This document shows, in pieces, positions 54,400-63,547 of a stretch of DNA of 64,000 bases. The notes under the pieces are model-generated. The model saw only the letters and a program-made list of their open reading frames with translations. It did not search any database and was not told the origin of the DNA. The stretch's first letter is position 1, and every line of letters starts with the position of its first letter. Source of the stretch: Malachius bipustulatus (taxonomy: Eukaryota; Arthropoda; Insecta; Coleoptera; Melyridae); NCBI GenBank assembly GCA_910589415.1, contig OU342638.1, positions 37,607,579 to 37,671,578 of the forward strand, read 5' to 3'. Both the position numbers and the translations under genes were made by a program.

Positions 54400-55035
54400 C
54401 TAAAAAATAGGAAGAAATGAATTCCCTCTTCTCGTGTAAACACGGTGAGATTGCTTTCTTGTTGATGAGATCTTGAATTGCAATTTCATATAAGATTGAT
54501 TCCCTAGAATTACATTTAACAACGGGGGTGGACCACTACTGTGTTTGGGCTCTTTTATGAAATATATCTTAAAACCCTGTATCCAGTTTAATATCTTCTT
54601 ATTCGAGATTATTCTTTCCCATTGGTGGTAACAGTATTTTATACCCCCGACTCTTTCCTTACCTACCTTTAACGACGACGAGTTTGTGTGTAATTCTGCC
54701 GTGCCGGTCTTCCTTGCGGTGGAGGTGCTTGCCTTGGACCCCTTTGCCTGGTTGTCCCTCTCTCTGAGTTGTCTTATTTTTGGTCTATTGAACTGACTTC
54801 TGGATAAAAAATTCTTTGGTCCTGGGTTTGCTACCCTATTACGACCATATGGTTGAATCTGTTGCGCCGGTTTCATTATAATTTTTGCCTGTGAAGTGGA
54901 CCTTGATGCTTGAATTTGTTTTATTTTCTCCATTAAATCTTTCCTATAAAGATACTCGTCTATATCCTGACTTTCTATGCGTTTCTTATATTCTACCGAA
55001 AATCGTCTGTGCATCGAAAGTTGGTAGAAAGACAT
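54400..55035 (-). pseudogene. DIRS-like gag C-terminus and RT N-terminus
   Basis: A 211-residue frame with an early segment FYQLSMHRRF...DEYLYRKDLMEKI typical of DIRS/PAT gag. A basic, Ser-rich region follows, then the start of the RT region (YCYHQWERIISNKKILNWI). The RT palm, RNase H and methylase-like regions are absent, and about 30 bases later the recombinase fragment begins. Confidence 0.65.
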
Positions 55036-55088
55036 GTCATCATAGACTTATGGCTGTCGTCAGAATTTGACGCTATTCACTGGGTTAC

Positions 55089-55397
55089 TCAATGCCGACA
55101 ACCCAGCTGCCATTTGTGATTTTTTTGGAAATATTTGCCTTCTCGCAATTTATATTCATCAATATTAATAGCAATTTCATCATTCAGTTTGGGTGGTACC
55201 AAAGCACTGCAATTAATTGCAGGTGGGTATTGCTTTATTAGGGTTTCTCTCTCCTCCTTTGCTAAGCCTTTTCTAATTATATGGCTCCAACGTAAAGCAA
55301 TGCCCTCGTGCATTACCTCTCCCTGTGAATTAGATGTAGATGGATCCAACCCAAACAAATCTAGGAAGCAACGAGGCTCTTTTTCTTCAGTCTCCAA
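55089..55397 (-). pseudogene. DIRS-like gag N-terminal fragment
   Basis: 102 residues with RWSHIIRKGLAKEERETLI and a proline-rich YPPAINCSALVPPKLN segment, matching my memory of DIRS/PAT gag proteins in insects. A frame break separates it from the next fragment at 55035. Assignment rests on motif memory only. Confidence 0.6.
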
Positions 55398-55820
55398 CTG
55401 GGAACTATTATCCTCATCTATTACCTGGAGCGATGATCCGAATCGAAAAAATTAACATTTCTTTGAGGTGAGTCTGCCTCAACTGATTTCATAAACGAAA
55501 TATCATCAGTTGGGGTCATCAATAGCGTACCTACCACCTCCTGAGGAGGCACGGACCTGAGCCTGAGCTACTACTTTCTTTGGCAAGACAGTGTCCTCAC
55601 CTAGAAAAAACACTTAATTGAAAAAACCGTTTAGGTGGATGTAAAAAATACTCCGAATTCCAGAAAAGGGGGGCTGCTTTGAAAAGCACCCTAAATAGAA
55701 GCAAAAATTGAGTCATGCAACTCGCTGGGCTATTTAGAAAAATACCCAATTTGCTTTAAGTACCTAGATATATACGAATGTCTCTGTTTTGTACATAAAA
55801 ATAAAAATTTGTTTACTTTT
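55398..55820. other. Unassigned, probably DIRS 5' side
   Basis: Reads upstream (minus strand) of the gag fragment. I see no terminal repeat structure of the DIRS element here. Confidence 0.35.
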
Positions 55821-56045
55821 TTCAATTCTAATACCAGAAATTCTAATACAATTATTTTAAATAAACATAATACCACTCATTATGAATTATCTTCTGAATA
55901 CATATGTGCCAAAATTTATAATCATTTACCAAATAATTACAAAAAATATAATTAAAAAAAATTTTCAAAAGAAATTAAAAATATTTTATTACAAAAATGC
56001 TACTATAGCTTAAATGAATATTTGAACAATTCTTTGGATTTATAA
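55821..56045 (+). pseudogene. LINE ORF2 C-terminus (jockey/CR1-like)
   Basis: The frame reads NTRNSN...HNTTHYE...ICAKIYNHLPNNYKKYN, then one stop, then KKFSKEIKNILLQKCYYSLNEYL. This is the characteristic C-terminal segment of jockey/CR1-type reverse transcriptases (NTR, K-x-YN-x-LP, F-x-x-x-LK, YS-x-x-E-Y/F). The 3' UTR continues to a (TTA)n tail near 56657-56683 and is interrupted by the element at 56130-56622. Confidence 0.7.
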
Positions 56046-56129
56046 TTTCATAACTTTATTTCATAATTTTATAACTTTATAACTAATTTTTACAATTTAT
56101 TATTTTCCACAAAAAATACAATAATATGT

Positions 56130-56622
56130 CACAACAAACCGTAGGTAGGTAGGTCTTAATGAGTATAAAGACAAATCAATAGCCTGTCGTATTGGAGTCG
56201 GGTTTTAACCCATCGTCCTGACAGTTGTCAAGTCTGGAGCGCCCGAGAACCCAAATAAAGAGTTTCAGACTCAGGCAGCAACACACATCCAACCAGACTA
56301 CCAAAAGCACGGACGGCCGTTTCGGTCTCATTAGACCTCGTCAGTGTACTATATTGGAGAGTCCGGAAGGATATGAATCGCTGCATGAATCGAAAACCCT
56401 ATATGGAATCTCATTCAACCGGTTACCAGTGACCTCGAGACAGAGCGACATCTATCAAGAGAAACAACAGGCTCCCAGCAAAATAAAACTCCAGTGTGTA
56501 TAATGGGTTGCAGACACTCCAGGGGCTACAAGACTGACATCAAATATGCATATTAAAAAGCCGAAGTATACTCAAAAGTCACAACAAACCGTAGGTAGGT
56601 AGGTCTTAATGAGTAATATAAT
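56130..56622 (-). mobile_element. Retrozyme-like element with hammerhead motif, 493 bp
   Basis: Flanked by a 14-bp direct repeat ATACAATAATATGT (56116-56129 and 56623-56636), a clear target duplication within a LINE 3' UTR. The first about 36 bp (GTCACAACAAACCGTAGGTA and on, 56128-56165) recur at 56578-56615, exactly 450 bp later, so the insert is a 1.1-mer of a 450-bp unit. The unit contains one hammerhead motif on the minus strand. No protein is encoded. Organisation, size and ribozyme fit retrozymes; a Penelope-like element terminus is the main alternative. Confidence 0.7.
56304..56350 (-). ncRNA. Hammerhead ribozyme candidate (type I, minimal stem III)
   Basis: Read on the minus strand: AGUACA, core CUGACGA (56344-56338), stem II GGUCU-AAUG-AGACC with five pairs, core GAAA (56323-56320), stem III ACGG/CCGU without a loop, then C, cleavage triplet GUC, then CGUGCU. 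CGUGCU pairs with AGUACA over five positions (one G-U), with an A-C mismatch next to the core. All conserved hammerhead nucleotides are present. The palindromic stem III suggests cleavage as a dimer, as known for retrozymes. Confidence 0.75.
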
Positions 56623-56636
56623 ATACAATAATATGT

Positions 56637-57601
56637 ATTTATAATAAGGAAATAAATGTTATTATTATTATTATTATAATAAAAAATCGTCGAAAAACGT
56701 CAAAATTTGTAAAATACGCCGAAATAGTGCTTGCCTTATGGTTTTTTAATTTATCTATGAAATTCGGTCTAAAAATGTGTCTTTTTTGTAAAGAAAAAAG
56801 AAGAATAAAAATTTTATTTTTTGAAGTTTAACAATTTTTAGTTTTTATGATTTTTTTTTATACCGAACAACATAAAAAAACACTATGGTGGCCATAAGAA
56901 AAACGAAAGTTGACTATGAAAATTCTGGGATCTAGTCGGCTTTGAAAATTTTTTAAATGTCAGATGGGTAGCTCTTGCCGACTTATGTAAGCCCACAAAA
57001 AATTATTCATTAATCTCCAATAATAAAAAAGATATGGCAAAAATAAGAAATCTCGATTTTTCAGTTTTTTCAGGATATTTCAGGAACGGTCACAGATATC
57101 TTGTATGTCTCGACGGAATCGAGATGGCCACAAAATTGCGCTCCTTTGGACTTGTTTAACCGACCCTGTATCTGTTAGCGTTAGGAGATAGCAATATAGA
57201 GAAGGATACATGGTGCACCCTGTAGATGTTATCCATCAGTATGCAGTAGAATTTTTTCAAACATTAGTGTTTTATTTATTTCCTGTTATTGTTTATATAT
57301 TATGTATCCAAGGTAACCATGAATGCAAGCAAGGGGTAGTTAGTTCCTGCCAGGTTGGAGGAGGGCGCTTTACTGTTGCCAGTTTTAGGGAACCTGCATT
57401 ACCGACACTAACACTCACTAGTAGGCGTTAGTGTCGGTAATGCAGGTTCCCTAGCCAATTTATCAATTTACAATAACTCCTCATTTAGTTAATGCGCCTT
57501 GAATAAGACATGACAATTCTTTATAAGCAGATTGGTATCTGTTGTCAGTCTGTAATATGTCGACAGTCATGTTTACGTCAATAGGGCCGAAGTCTTTTAT
57601 A
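56637..57601. other. LINE tail and CAGGGTCGG-family element
   Basis: 56637-56690 is the end of the LINE with a (TTA)n tail. About 56850-57168 is an inverted copy of the 14281 element's left half, ending CCGACCCTG. 57170-57387 and 57452-57601 show no recognised features. Confidence 0.6.
57386..57453. repeat. Perfect short hairpin, ~27-bp arms
   Basis: TTAGGGAACCTGCATTACCG plus ACACTAAC at the left is exactly inverted at the right (GTTAGTGTCGGTAATGCAGG plus TTCCCTA), with a 14-base loop. The inner part resembles the hairpin near 10694 and its copy near 39716. Confidence 0.88.
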
Positions 57602-58370
57602 CAGGGTGATTCAAAATTGAGAGCAAATATTTTAAGGGCTTATTTACCAGCCAAAAATAAGAAGTTTTTTTCATACAATCGTATGTCCTAACTTGCTTCG
57701 TTTTCTAGATACAGGGGGTGTAAAATTTTGACAAAAAAAATCGATTTTTTATTAATTACTCAAAAACCTTTCAGCCGATTTAAATAAAATTTGGTAGGGT
57801 TATTTGTCGTTATAAGGAACTTCCTTTGATGGGAATAACATAAGTTTATTAATTCCAGTGGCGTCTCAGAGGGCTATCTACATGATACTTATAGGTAAAA
57901 TTATGATACGCTACTGCTCTTTTGACAATTTATATTTTTTTTTTAGATTAAGCGGTCAATATTCTAACTTTCTTGCCTCCTGAGCTTTAGTCGTATCTAA
58001 CTTTGTTTCCAAGAAAAAAATCAAAATCTGTGCCAGGCCCTATTAAAACAAGTAATAAATTCACATCGATTATTGAGATTCACTTAATTTAATTCAGGTA
58101 GCCCCCTGAGACGCCACTGGAATCAATAAATTCATGTTATTCCCATCAAAGGAAGGTCCTTATGATAAAAAATAAGCCTATAAAATTTTATTTAAATCGG
58201 CTGAGAGGTTTTTGAGAACTTGATAAAAATCGATTTTTTTTTTCAAAATTTTACCCCCTGTATCTAGAAAACGAAGCAAGTTAGGACATACGATTATATG
58301 AAAAAAACTTCTTATTTTTGGCTGGTAAATAAGCCCTCAAAATATTTGCTCTCAATTTTGAATAACCCTG
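57602..58370. mobile_element. Foldback element, 769 bp
   Basis: Ends CAGGGTGATTCAAAATTGAG and CTCAATTTTGAATAACCCTG. Arms of about 350 bp are nearly perfect inverted copies (for example GTATGTCCTAACTTGCTTCG in the left arm). TATA flanks suggest a TA target. Non-coding. Confidence 0.9.
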
Positions 58371-58405
58371 TATAACCTCATACCATGACAACCGCGCCTG
58401 ACGTC

Positions 58406-58790
58406 ACTAATGGTGATTGGGCACGTCTTCTAATAAAATGGGCAATAATTGGTTTACCAGAAAATCAAGAAACACGACACCATTTATTAGTGGTTGATCA
58501 AAGAAATAGGGACCTATAACAGCTCCTCACAGGATGGCACACCAGACATTGAGACTACAGTGGCCTTGTTGTTGGACCTCGCGCAACCAGTGAGGATTGT
58601 TGTCGGACCAATAATGCACATATTACATATTATGCAAATTAACGTTTCCATCACTTCTAAAAGTAGCCTTATCCGTCCAAAGAATTTCTGATGAAAATTC
58701 TCTATTTTCCCTTATCATGCCCAACATCCAATGACAATAATCTATTCCTCGGTTGAAGTCTTCCTCATTTATGGCTTGATGTAAAACCAT
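58406..58790 (-). pseudogene. Tc1/mariner (IS630-type) transposase fragment
   Basis: One minus-strand frame with two in-frame stops reads HQAINEEDFNRG...CHWMLGM...EILWTDKATFRSDG...HYWSDNNPHWLREV...CSLNVWCAIL...IGPYFFDQPL. WTDKATF contains the first catalytic Asp of the DDE_3 domain. The N-terminal DNA-binding part and the end of the catalytic domain are missing. An inactive relic, not clearly linked to the neighbouring foldback element. Confidence 0.75.
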
Positions 58791-58947
58791 ACAGTATTAG
58801 TGCAGTCTAAAAATTTGAAATAACAAGCAAATTGTGAAACAAGATTGTATTTTTATTTGTGCGATAAAATATTAATTATTTTGGTAATCTCAATACGTAA
58901 CTGGTAAATATACGTAGTAAATCAATTAAATCATTTGTAACACATAT

Positions 58948-59094
58948 GCCCGTATTCACAAACGATAATTTCCTAAATAATTACGTAATTATTTAAATGA
59001 GTGAGATGGAGATATGCAGTTTATTTGCAATAGAATGAGATGGGGATAATTGATTACGTAATTATTTAGGAAATTATCGTTTGTGAATACGGGC
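58948..59094. mobile_element. Small MITE, 147 bp
   Basis: GCCCGTATTCACAAACGATA and the following TTTCCTAAATAATTACGTAA are repeated inverted at the right end (arms about 45 bp). No clear target duplication. Non-coding. Confidence 0.85.
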
Positions 59095-59209
59095 GATAAC
59101 CTCACAGTCACAATAACTATCGAGTATCGATTATAGAGTCGAGTTTCACCTCTACGGCCCGATATGACAACGTCGGTATTGCCCAACTTTGGGCGGATAT
59201 ACAGAATCC

Positions 59210-59481
59210 TTGGGGATAGCGCAGGTGCAGTTAACTTCAAAGTTCAAAGTGTCAACTCGTCAGTCAAATAATTAATTCGATACTCATTCGCCATTCGCCG
59301 TTTTCAGTTTTCACCGGCTCCCGCTAATATAAAAGTAGTTAACTTATTATCATTATCCACCATTTTCAGTATTCATCTTAAGTCTTAATTCTTTGAAGTT
59401 GAAATTGATTATATTGTGCCAGAAACTTTGAGAAACTAAAGTTTGAGAGTGTATCAATAAGGGAAGGAAAAAATTAACATC
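59210..59481 (+). promoter_or_regulatory. Conserved 5' block of ZF6
   Basis: Contains GATAGCGCAGGTGCAGTTAAC and CTCGTCAGTCAAATAATTAA, shared with ZF5, and the family leader ATTGTGCCAGAAAC and GAGAGTGTATCAATAAGG just before CATCATGAGC. No CRE-like word is present here, unlike ZF1 and ZF4. Promoter function is inferred from conservation. Confidence 0.5.
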
Positions 59482-61110
59482 ATGAGCTTAATTATTGATA
59501 ATGATGTGAACAATAAACAGACTAATGGTCAACAACCTTGGCAGGAAATGATTATAAAAAGGGAAGCCGAAGCAGTAGAAGACGATAAGTTTGACTACGA
59601 TTCCCCGCTCGCGTCCCCGAAGTTGAAATGTGAAAATGAACCGAATCATTCGAGCTGCGATCGATCTTCTCAATCCGACAATTATGAGAATATCCCTGGT
59701 CCGGTAAAAAAAGAACCTGAAGACTTATTAGGAGCAGATGAGGTTTGTCAAGTGCGAGGAACTGAAAATCTGGCACTAAAAGAAGAGGAGATCGACATCG
59801 AGGACCACAAACCGGGATGGGAGCAGATTAAGGGGAGTCGTAGTAATGTTGGAATGTTGAAGGATGCACTCGTTCGGTGTGAGTCCGTTCAAGAAAATGA
59901 GTCACCATCTTCTGACAGGACCAGGGAAGAACAAGCGATGTATAACTGTGCCCATTGTTCGTTTAAAACAAATAATAAATATAATTTCATTCGGCATTAT
60001 AATTGTAAACATTCAAAAAATGCTGAAGTTTACAAGTGTCAGGAATGTTCTTACGAAACGAGAAATAAAGATTATCTGCTGATACATTTCAAGCTTAAAC
60101 ATTCAACGCAAGCAGAAGTATACAAGTGTCAGAAATGTTCTTTTGAAACAAAATATAACAGTTATTTGGCCAAACATTATAAAATTAAACATTCAAAAGA
60201 TGCCGAAATGTATAACTGTCAGGGATGCTCCTATGAAACAAATTATAAATGTCATTTGACTCGACATTTTAAACAAAAACATTCCAAAGATCCAGAAGTG
60301 TACAAGTGTCAGGAATGCTCGTATCAAACAAAATATAAAAGTGCTTTGACTCAACATTATAAAATAAAACATTCAGCAGAATCTGAAGTGTACAAGTGTC
60401 AGGAATGTTCTTATCAAACAAAAATCAAATCTCTTTTGACCAGTCATTATAAATGTAAACATTTAAAAGATGCTAAAGTGTACAAATGCCAGGAATGTTC
60501 TTATGAGACGACATATAAAAGTGCTTTGACTCAACATTTTATATCTAAACATTCCAAAGATCCAGAAGTGTACAAATGCCAGGAATGTTCTTATGAGACG
60601 ATATATAAAAGTGCTTTGACTCAACATTTTACATCTAAACATTCCAAAGATCCAGAAGTGTACAAGTGTCAGGAATGTTCTTATGTAACAAAACATGAAG
60701 GTTCTTTGACTCAACATTATCAAATTAAACATTCACCAGAAGCACAGATGTACAAATGCCCGGAATGTTGTTATCAAACAAAAAGAAAAGGTGATTTTAC
60801 CGCGCATAATAAATTTAAACATTCGAAAGATGCCGAATTGTACAAATGCGAGGAATGTTCTTACGAAACAAAATATAAAAATAATCTGCAGAAACATTTC
60901 AAGATTAAACATTCAACGGAAGCAGAAGTGTACAAGTGTCAGGAATGTTCTTACAAAACAAAGTATAAAAGTGATTTGACTGCACATTATAAACGTAAAC
61001 ATAAGGAAGTAGTGAAAGTGTATAAATGTGCTCAGTGTCAGCATGAAACTAAAATGAAAAGAGACCTCATCAGACATTTAAAGTCTGTTCACTCTGTTAG
61101 AAGAACGTAA
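59482..61110 (+). CDS. C2H2 zinc-finger protein ZF6, 13 fingers
   Basis: A 542-residue single-exon member with the most fingers. The N-terminus starts MSLIIDND as in ZF5 but has the ZF1-type DNYENIPGPVKKEPEDL module. SUMO-type motifs are IKRE, LKCE, VKKE and LKEE. Thirteen fingers run from YNCAHCSFKT to the intact divergent last finger YKCAQCQHETK. Fingers 7 and 8 are an almost exact 87-bp tandem duplication (SYETTYKSALTQHF and SYETIYKSALTQHF, about 60493-60660). Finger 10 has Cys in place of Ser after the second zinc Cys (ECCYQT). The ZF5-like start joined to a ZF1-like middle and end suggests recombination among paralogs. Confidence 0.92.
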   Translation: MSLIIDNDVNNKQTNGQQPWQEMIIKREAEAVEDDKFDYDSPLASPKLKCENEPNHSSCDRSSQSDNYENIPGPVKKEPEDLLGADEVCQVRGTENLALKEEEIDIEDHKPGWEQIKGSRSNVGMLKDALVRCESVQENESPSSDRTREEQAMYNCAHCSFKTNNKYNFIRHYNCKHSKNAEVYKCQECSYETRNKDYLLIHFKLKHSTQAEVYKCQKCSFETKYNSYLAKHYKIKHSKDAEMYNCQGCSYETNYKCHLTRHFKQKHSKDPEVYKCQECSYQTKYKSALTQHYKIKHSAESEVYKCQECSYQTKIKSLLTSHYKCKHLKDAKVYKCQECSYETTYKSALTQHFISKHSKDPEVYKCQECSYETIYKSALTQHFTSKHSKDPEVYKCQECSYVTKHEGSLTQHYQIKHSPEAQMYKCPECCYQTKRKGDFTAHNKFKHSKDAELYKCEECSYETKYKNNLQKHFKIKHSTEAEVYKCQECSYKTKYKSDLTAHYKRKHKEVVKVYKCAQCQHETKMKRDLIRHLKSVHSVRRT

Positions 61111-61571
61111 GGTAATGTGTCAGTGAGTTAGTGAGTACTAAAATGCAAATAATCCGCCGTTCATGAACACGCAAATAAATGAAAAACTGGAAAGTGTTTA
61201 TTGAAATGTTTGAATTCGAAATGGTCTCAGTTATTTGTATCGAAACCGAAACGAGAATTAAACATTCTGCACTGTTACAAAACTTTGCAGACTTGTAAAT
61301 TAATTTTTACGTTGTCTTTGTTACATGCTAAGTGTGCTAATTACCCCACCATAAAATATGTTTAATAATAATTAATGTAACTTGGGGATTTATTATTTCT
61401 ACTAACGTATATGTACGAAATACGTTGGCCGGATCTCGGCAAATCACTTCTTATGCCTTTGATTGCCAAGGGTTCCCGCAGTTCTATAAATTTGCGACTT
61501 TTGACTTCTCCAAATTGCTGGTAATTTAACTTGATAATAATTATTATAATAATTAATTTAACCGATCTATA
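61111..61571. other. ZF6 3' flank
   Basis: Matches the ZF1 3' flank very closely (TTACCCCACCATAAAATATG, CTAACGTATATGTACGAAAT) and has the empty MITE site. A short deletion then joins CAAATTGCTGG to the AATTTAACTTGATAATAA block known from 43790. Confidence 0.7.
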
Positions 61572-62170
61572 CAGGGTGATCCCGAAATGGCGGACACGGA
61601 ATACAGGGTGTTGTAGAGGATCTTCAGAAAGACTGTAAATTTTAAACATAAATGTGTTCCTCGGCTTCGTTACCGAGATATAGGCTGTCCTTCTAAACTT
61701 TAAATCGAAATGGCGGTCAAATTTAAACAACCTCCACTGGCAAAGCACATGGTTTCACATAACTATAACGATAGTGTTTGCTTTTTTATTATTTTTATTA
61801 TCGGGAACGGAATTACAGGCATTAAAGTTTACCTATTCCCTGTGTTCAACAAAATTTTTCAATGTGGCATCGTTGTTCCAATTCGAGATTTTGAATAATA
61901 TTATCGCGAATATGGTATCCGCGCAATGATTATTGTTTTAAGCTTTGTTGTGTTTCCATGGTAACATCTATCTGGGTATTGTAGACCTACACATTATTTT
62001 TCTGCCTGAAGAATGGTATCCAGTGCAGTGTTGTGACTTTATTTTCTACAAAAGTGGTCATATCTTCTTAAGGGAGCCATACTTGAGAAAACAGTAAATA
62101 AAACTTAGAATCTTTAATCCAATATAGATGCTGTGGTGCTGTCCGTGTCCGCCATTTCGGGATCACGCTG
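61572..62170 (+). mobile_element. MITE of the ATGGCGGACACGG family, ZF6 side
   Basis: Ends CAGGGTGATCCCGAAATGGC and CCATTTCGGGATCACGCTG at a TA in CCGATCTA. Its position and orientation differ from the ZF4 and ZF5 copies, so it is an independent insertion. Confidence 0.9.
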
Positions 62171-63547
62171 TATAATAGCGTTTTCGTGATATACCCATAC
62201 CTATAATTGTATAGTAAGCTCTGATGATCTGAAATATGGGACACCTTGTATTCGTTGTACTTTTAAGCACTTTCAATAATAGATTAATTAGTACAATATG
62301 ATATTAAAAATGTCTATTGATAATATGTCTATTGATATATTTTATTATACGAGGTTTAGAGCATTATTGTATTAAGATTTTTTACTCAAAATAGTCCAAG
62401 GAAGGTCGCCACGTGTAGCTCTTACACTCATACCTGGACACCCTGTATTATTATATTAAATTAATCAATAGATAGAGGGAATCGTAGGCCGGAAAATAGG
62501 CGGGTGATAGTGCTGGAAGCGCAAATTAAGGACGAATAATCGAACTCGCGAGGGAGTGAACGCGTCACGGTGATTAACTAATAGGGACATAAGGGTCCGT
62601 TTAGGTTCGGAAGTGTACAAGTTTTGTTTGTGGACAAATTTGTAAGGATCAATAGTAAACAAGAGCCTGCTGCCAACGGATGTAAAGGTAGAATGTAGTC
62701 TGTAAGATTAACCTTTCATTTATTTTTTTATTGCCACCTCCAATTTTAAGGCTCAATGAGTTAAATTCAAGAATCAGTTCAAAAATAATGGACAGATTGT
62801 GTCAGTCTAATTAAAAAATTTTGTAATTAAGAATAAAATACCTACTTACTTATGTCTTCGAGTCCTAAAATTGGTATAATTTTATTTTATTATTCGTAAC
62901 TTCGTAAGCCAGCAAAGGCTGGTTCACCTGAAAATTTTATAATGGTCGGTTAACGGATTTATTATTTTTGTCGATACGTGGAGCATCTATTAGTTGTACC
63001 CCTAAAATTGGATAGGGAGAGTAATAAAATATATCGGAGTGATCACTATCTAAATTTTTGGTCCATCCCCTTAAGAAGGATGACTGGCCAAAAATCGCGG
63101 CTTTTAGTACGAAATTCACTCAAGGGAAATTAACCCGCAACGAACGCTGCCGAAATGTTTTATTGCTTCAGGTACAGGTTTCACCTTAGGGTTAAGTCGT
63201 TGACCAATAATCGTAATATTTCTTATTTCAAATAAACGTAGTCGTTTTCCAATTTATTTTAATTTCAATAAATTGTAAATTTAAATATTGCAATGTTGCA
63301 TTTCTTTTTCCACCCATGAAGTTTAATTAAAGCATCAAATTAATAATCAAATAACTTGAGTTGCAACAAGGCAGAGGAAGTTAGTAAGTTTCAATTGATT
63401 TTTCTTATTTTCTAAATTTTATTTGTTCAACAATAAACTTCCCAGTAAGTAAGCGACAAGATTAAGTAAGTGAGATAAAGCTACCTACAATTAAGATGAT
63501 CAACTGAGGCAGAAGTCCAGGTTTCAGGGAACATCAGCGAAAGATAA
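62171..63547. other. Intergenic with one repeat fragment
   Basis: 62355-62445 matches the right end of the 14281 element (TTTAGAGCAT to CACCCTG). 62280-62345 resembles 45700-45770 (GATATTAAAAATGTC, TTGATATATTTTATT). The rest shows no gene; 62465-62662 and 62937-63119 are short frames without recognisable motifs. Confidence 0.5.

Noticed and set aside
62224..62244. CUGAUGA followed by GAAA
   Set aside because: Only three bases between the cores, so no stem II can form.
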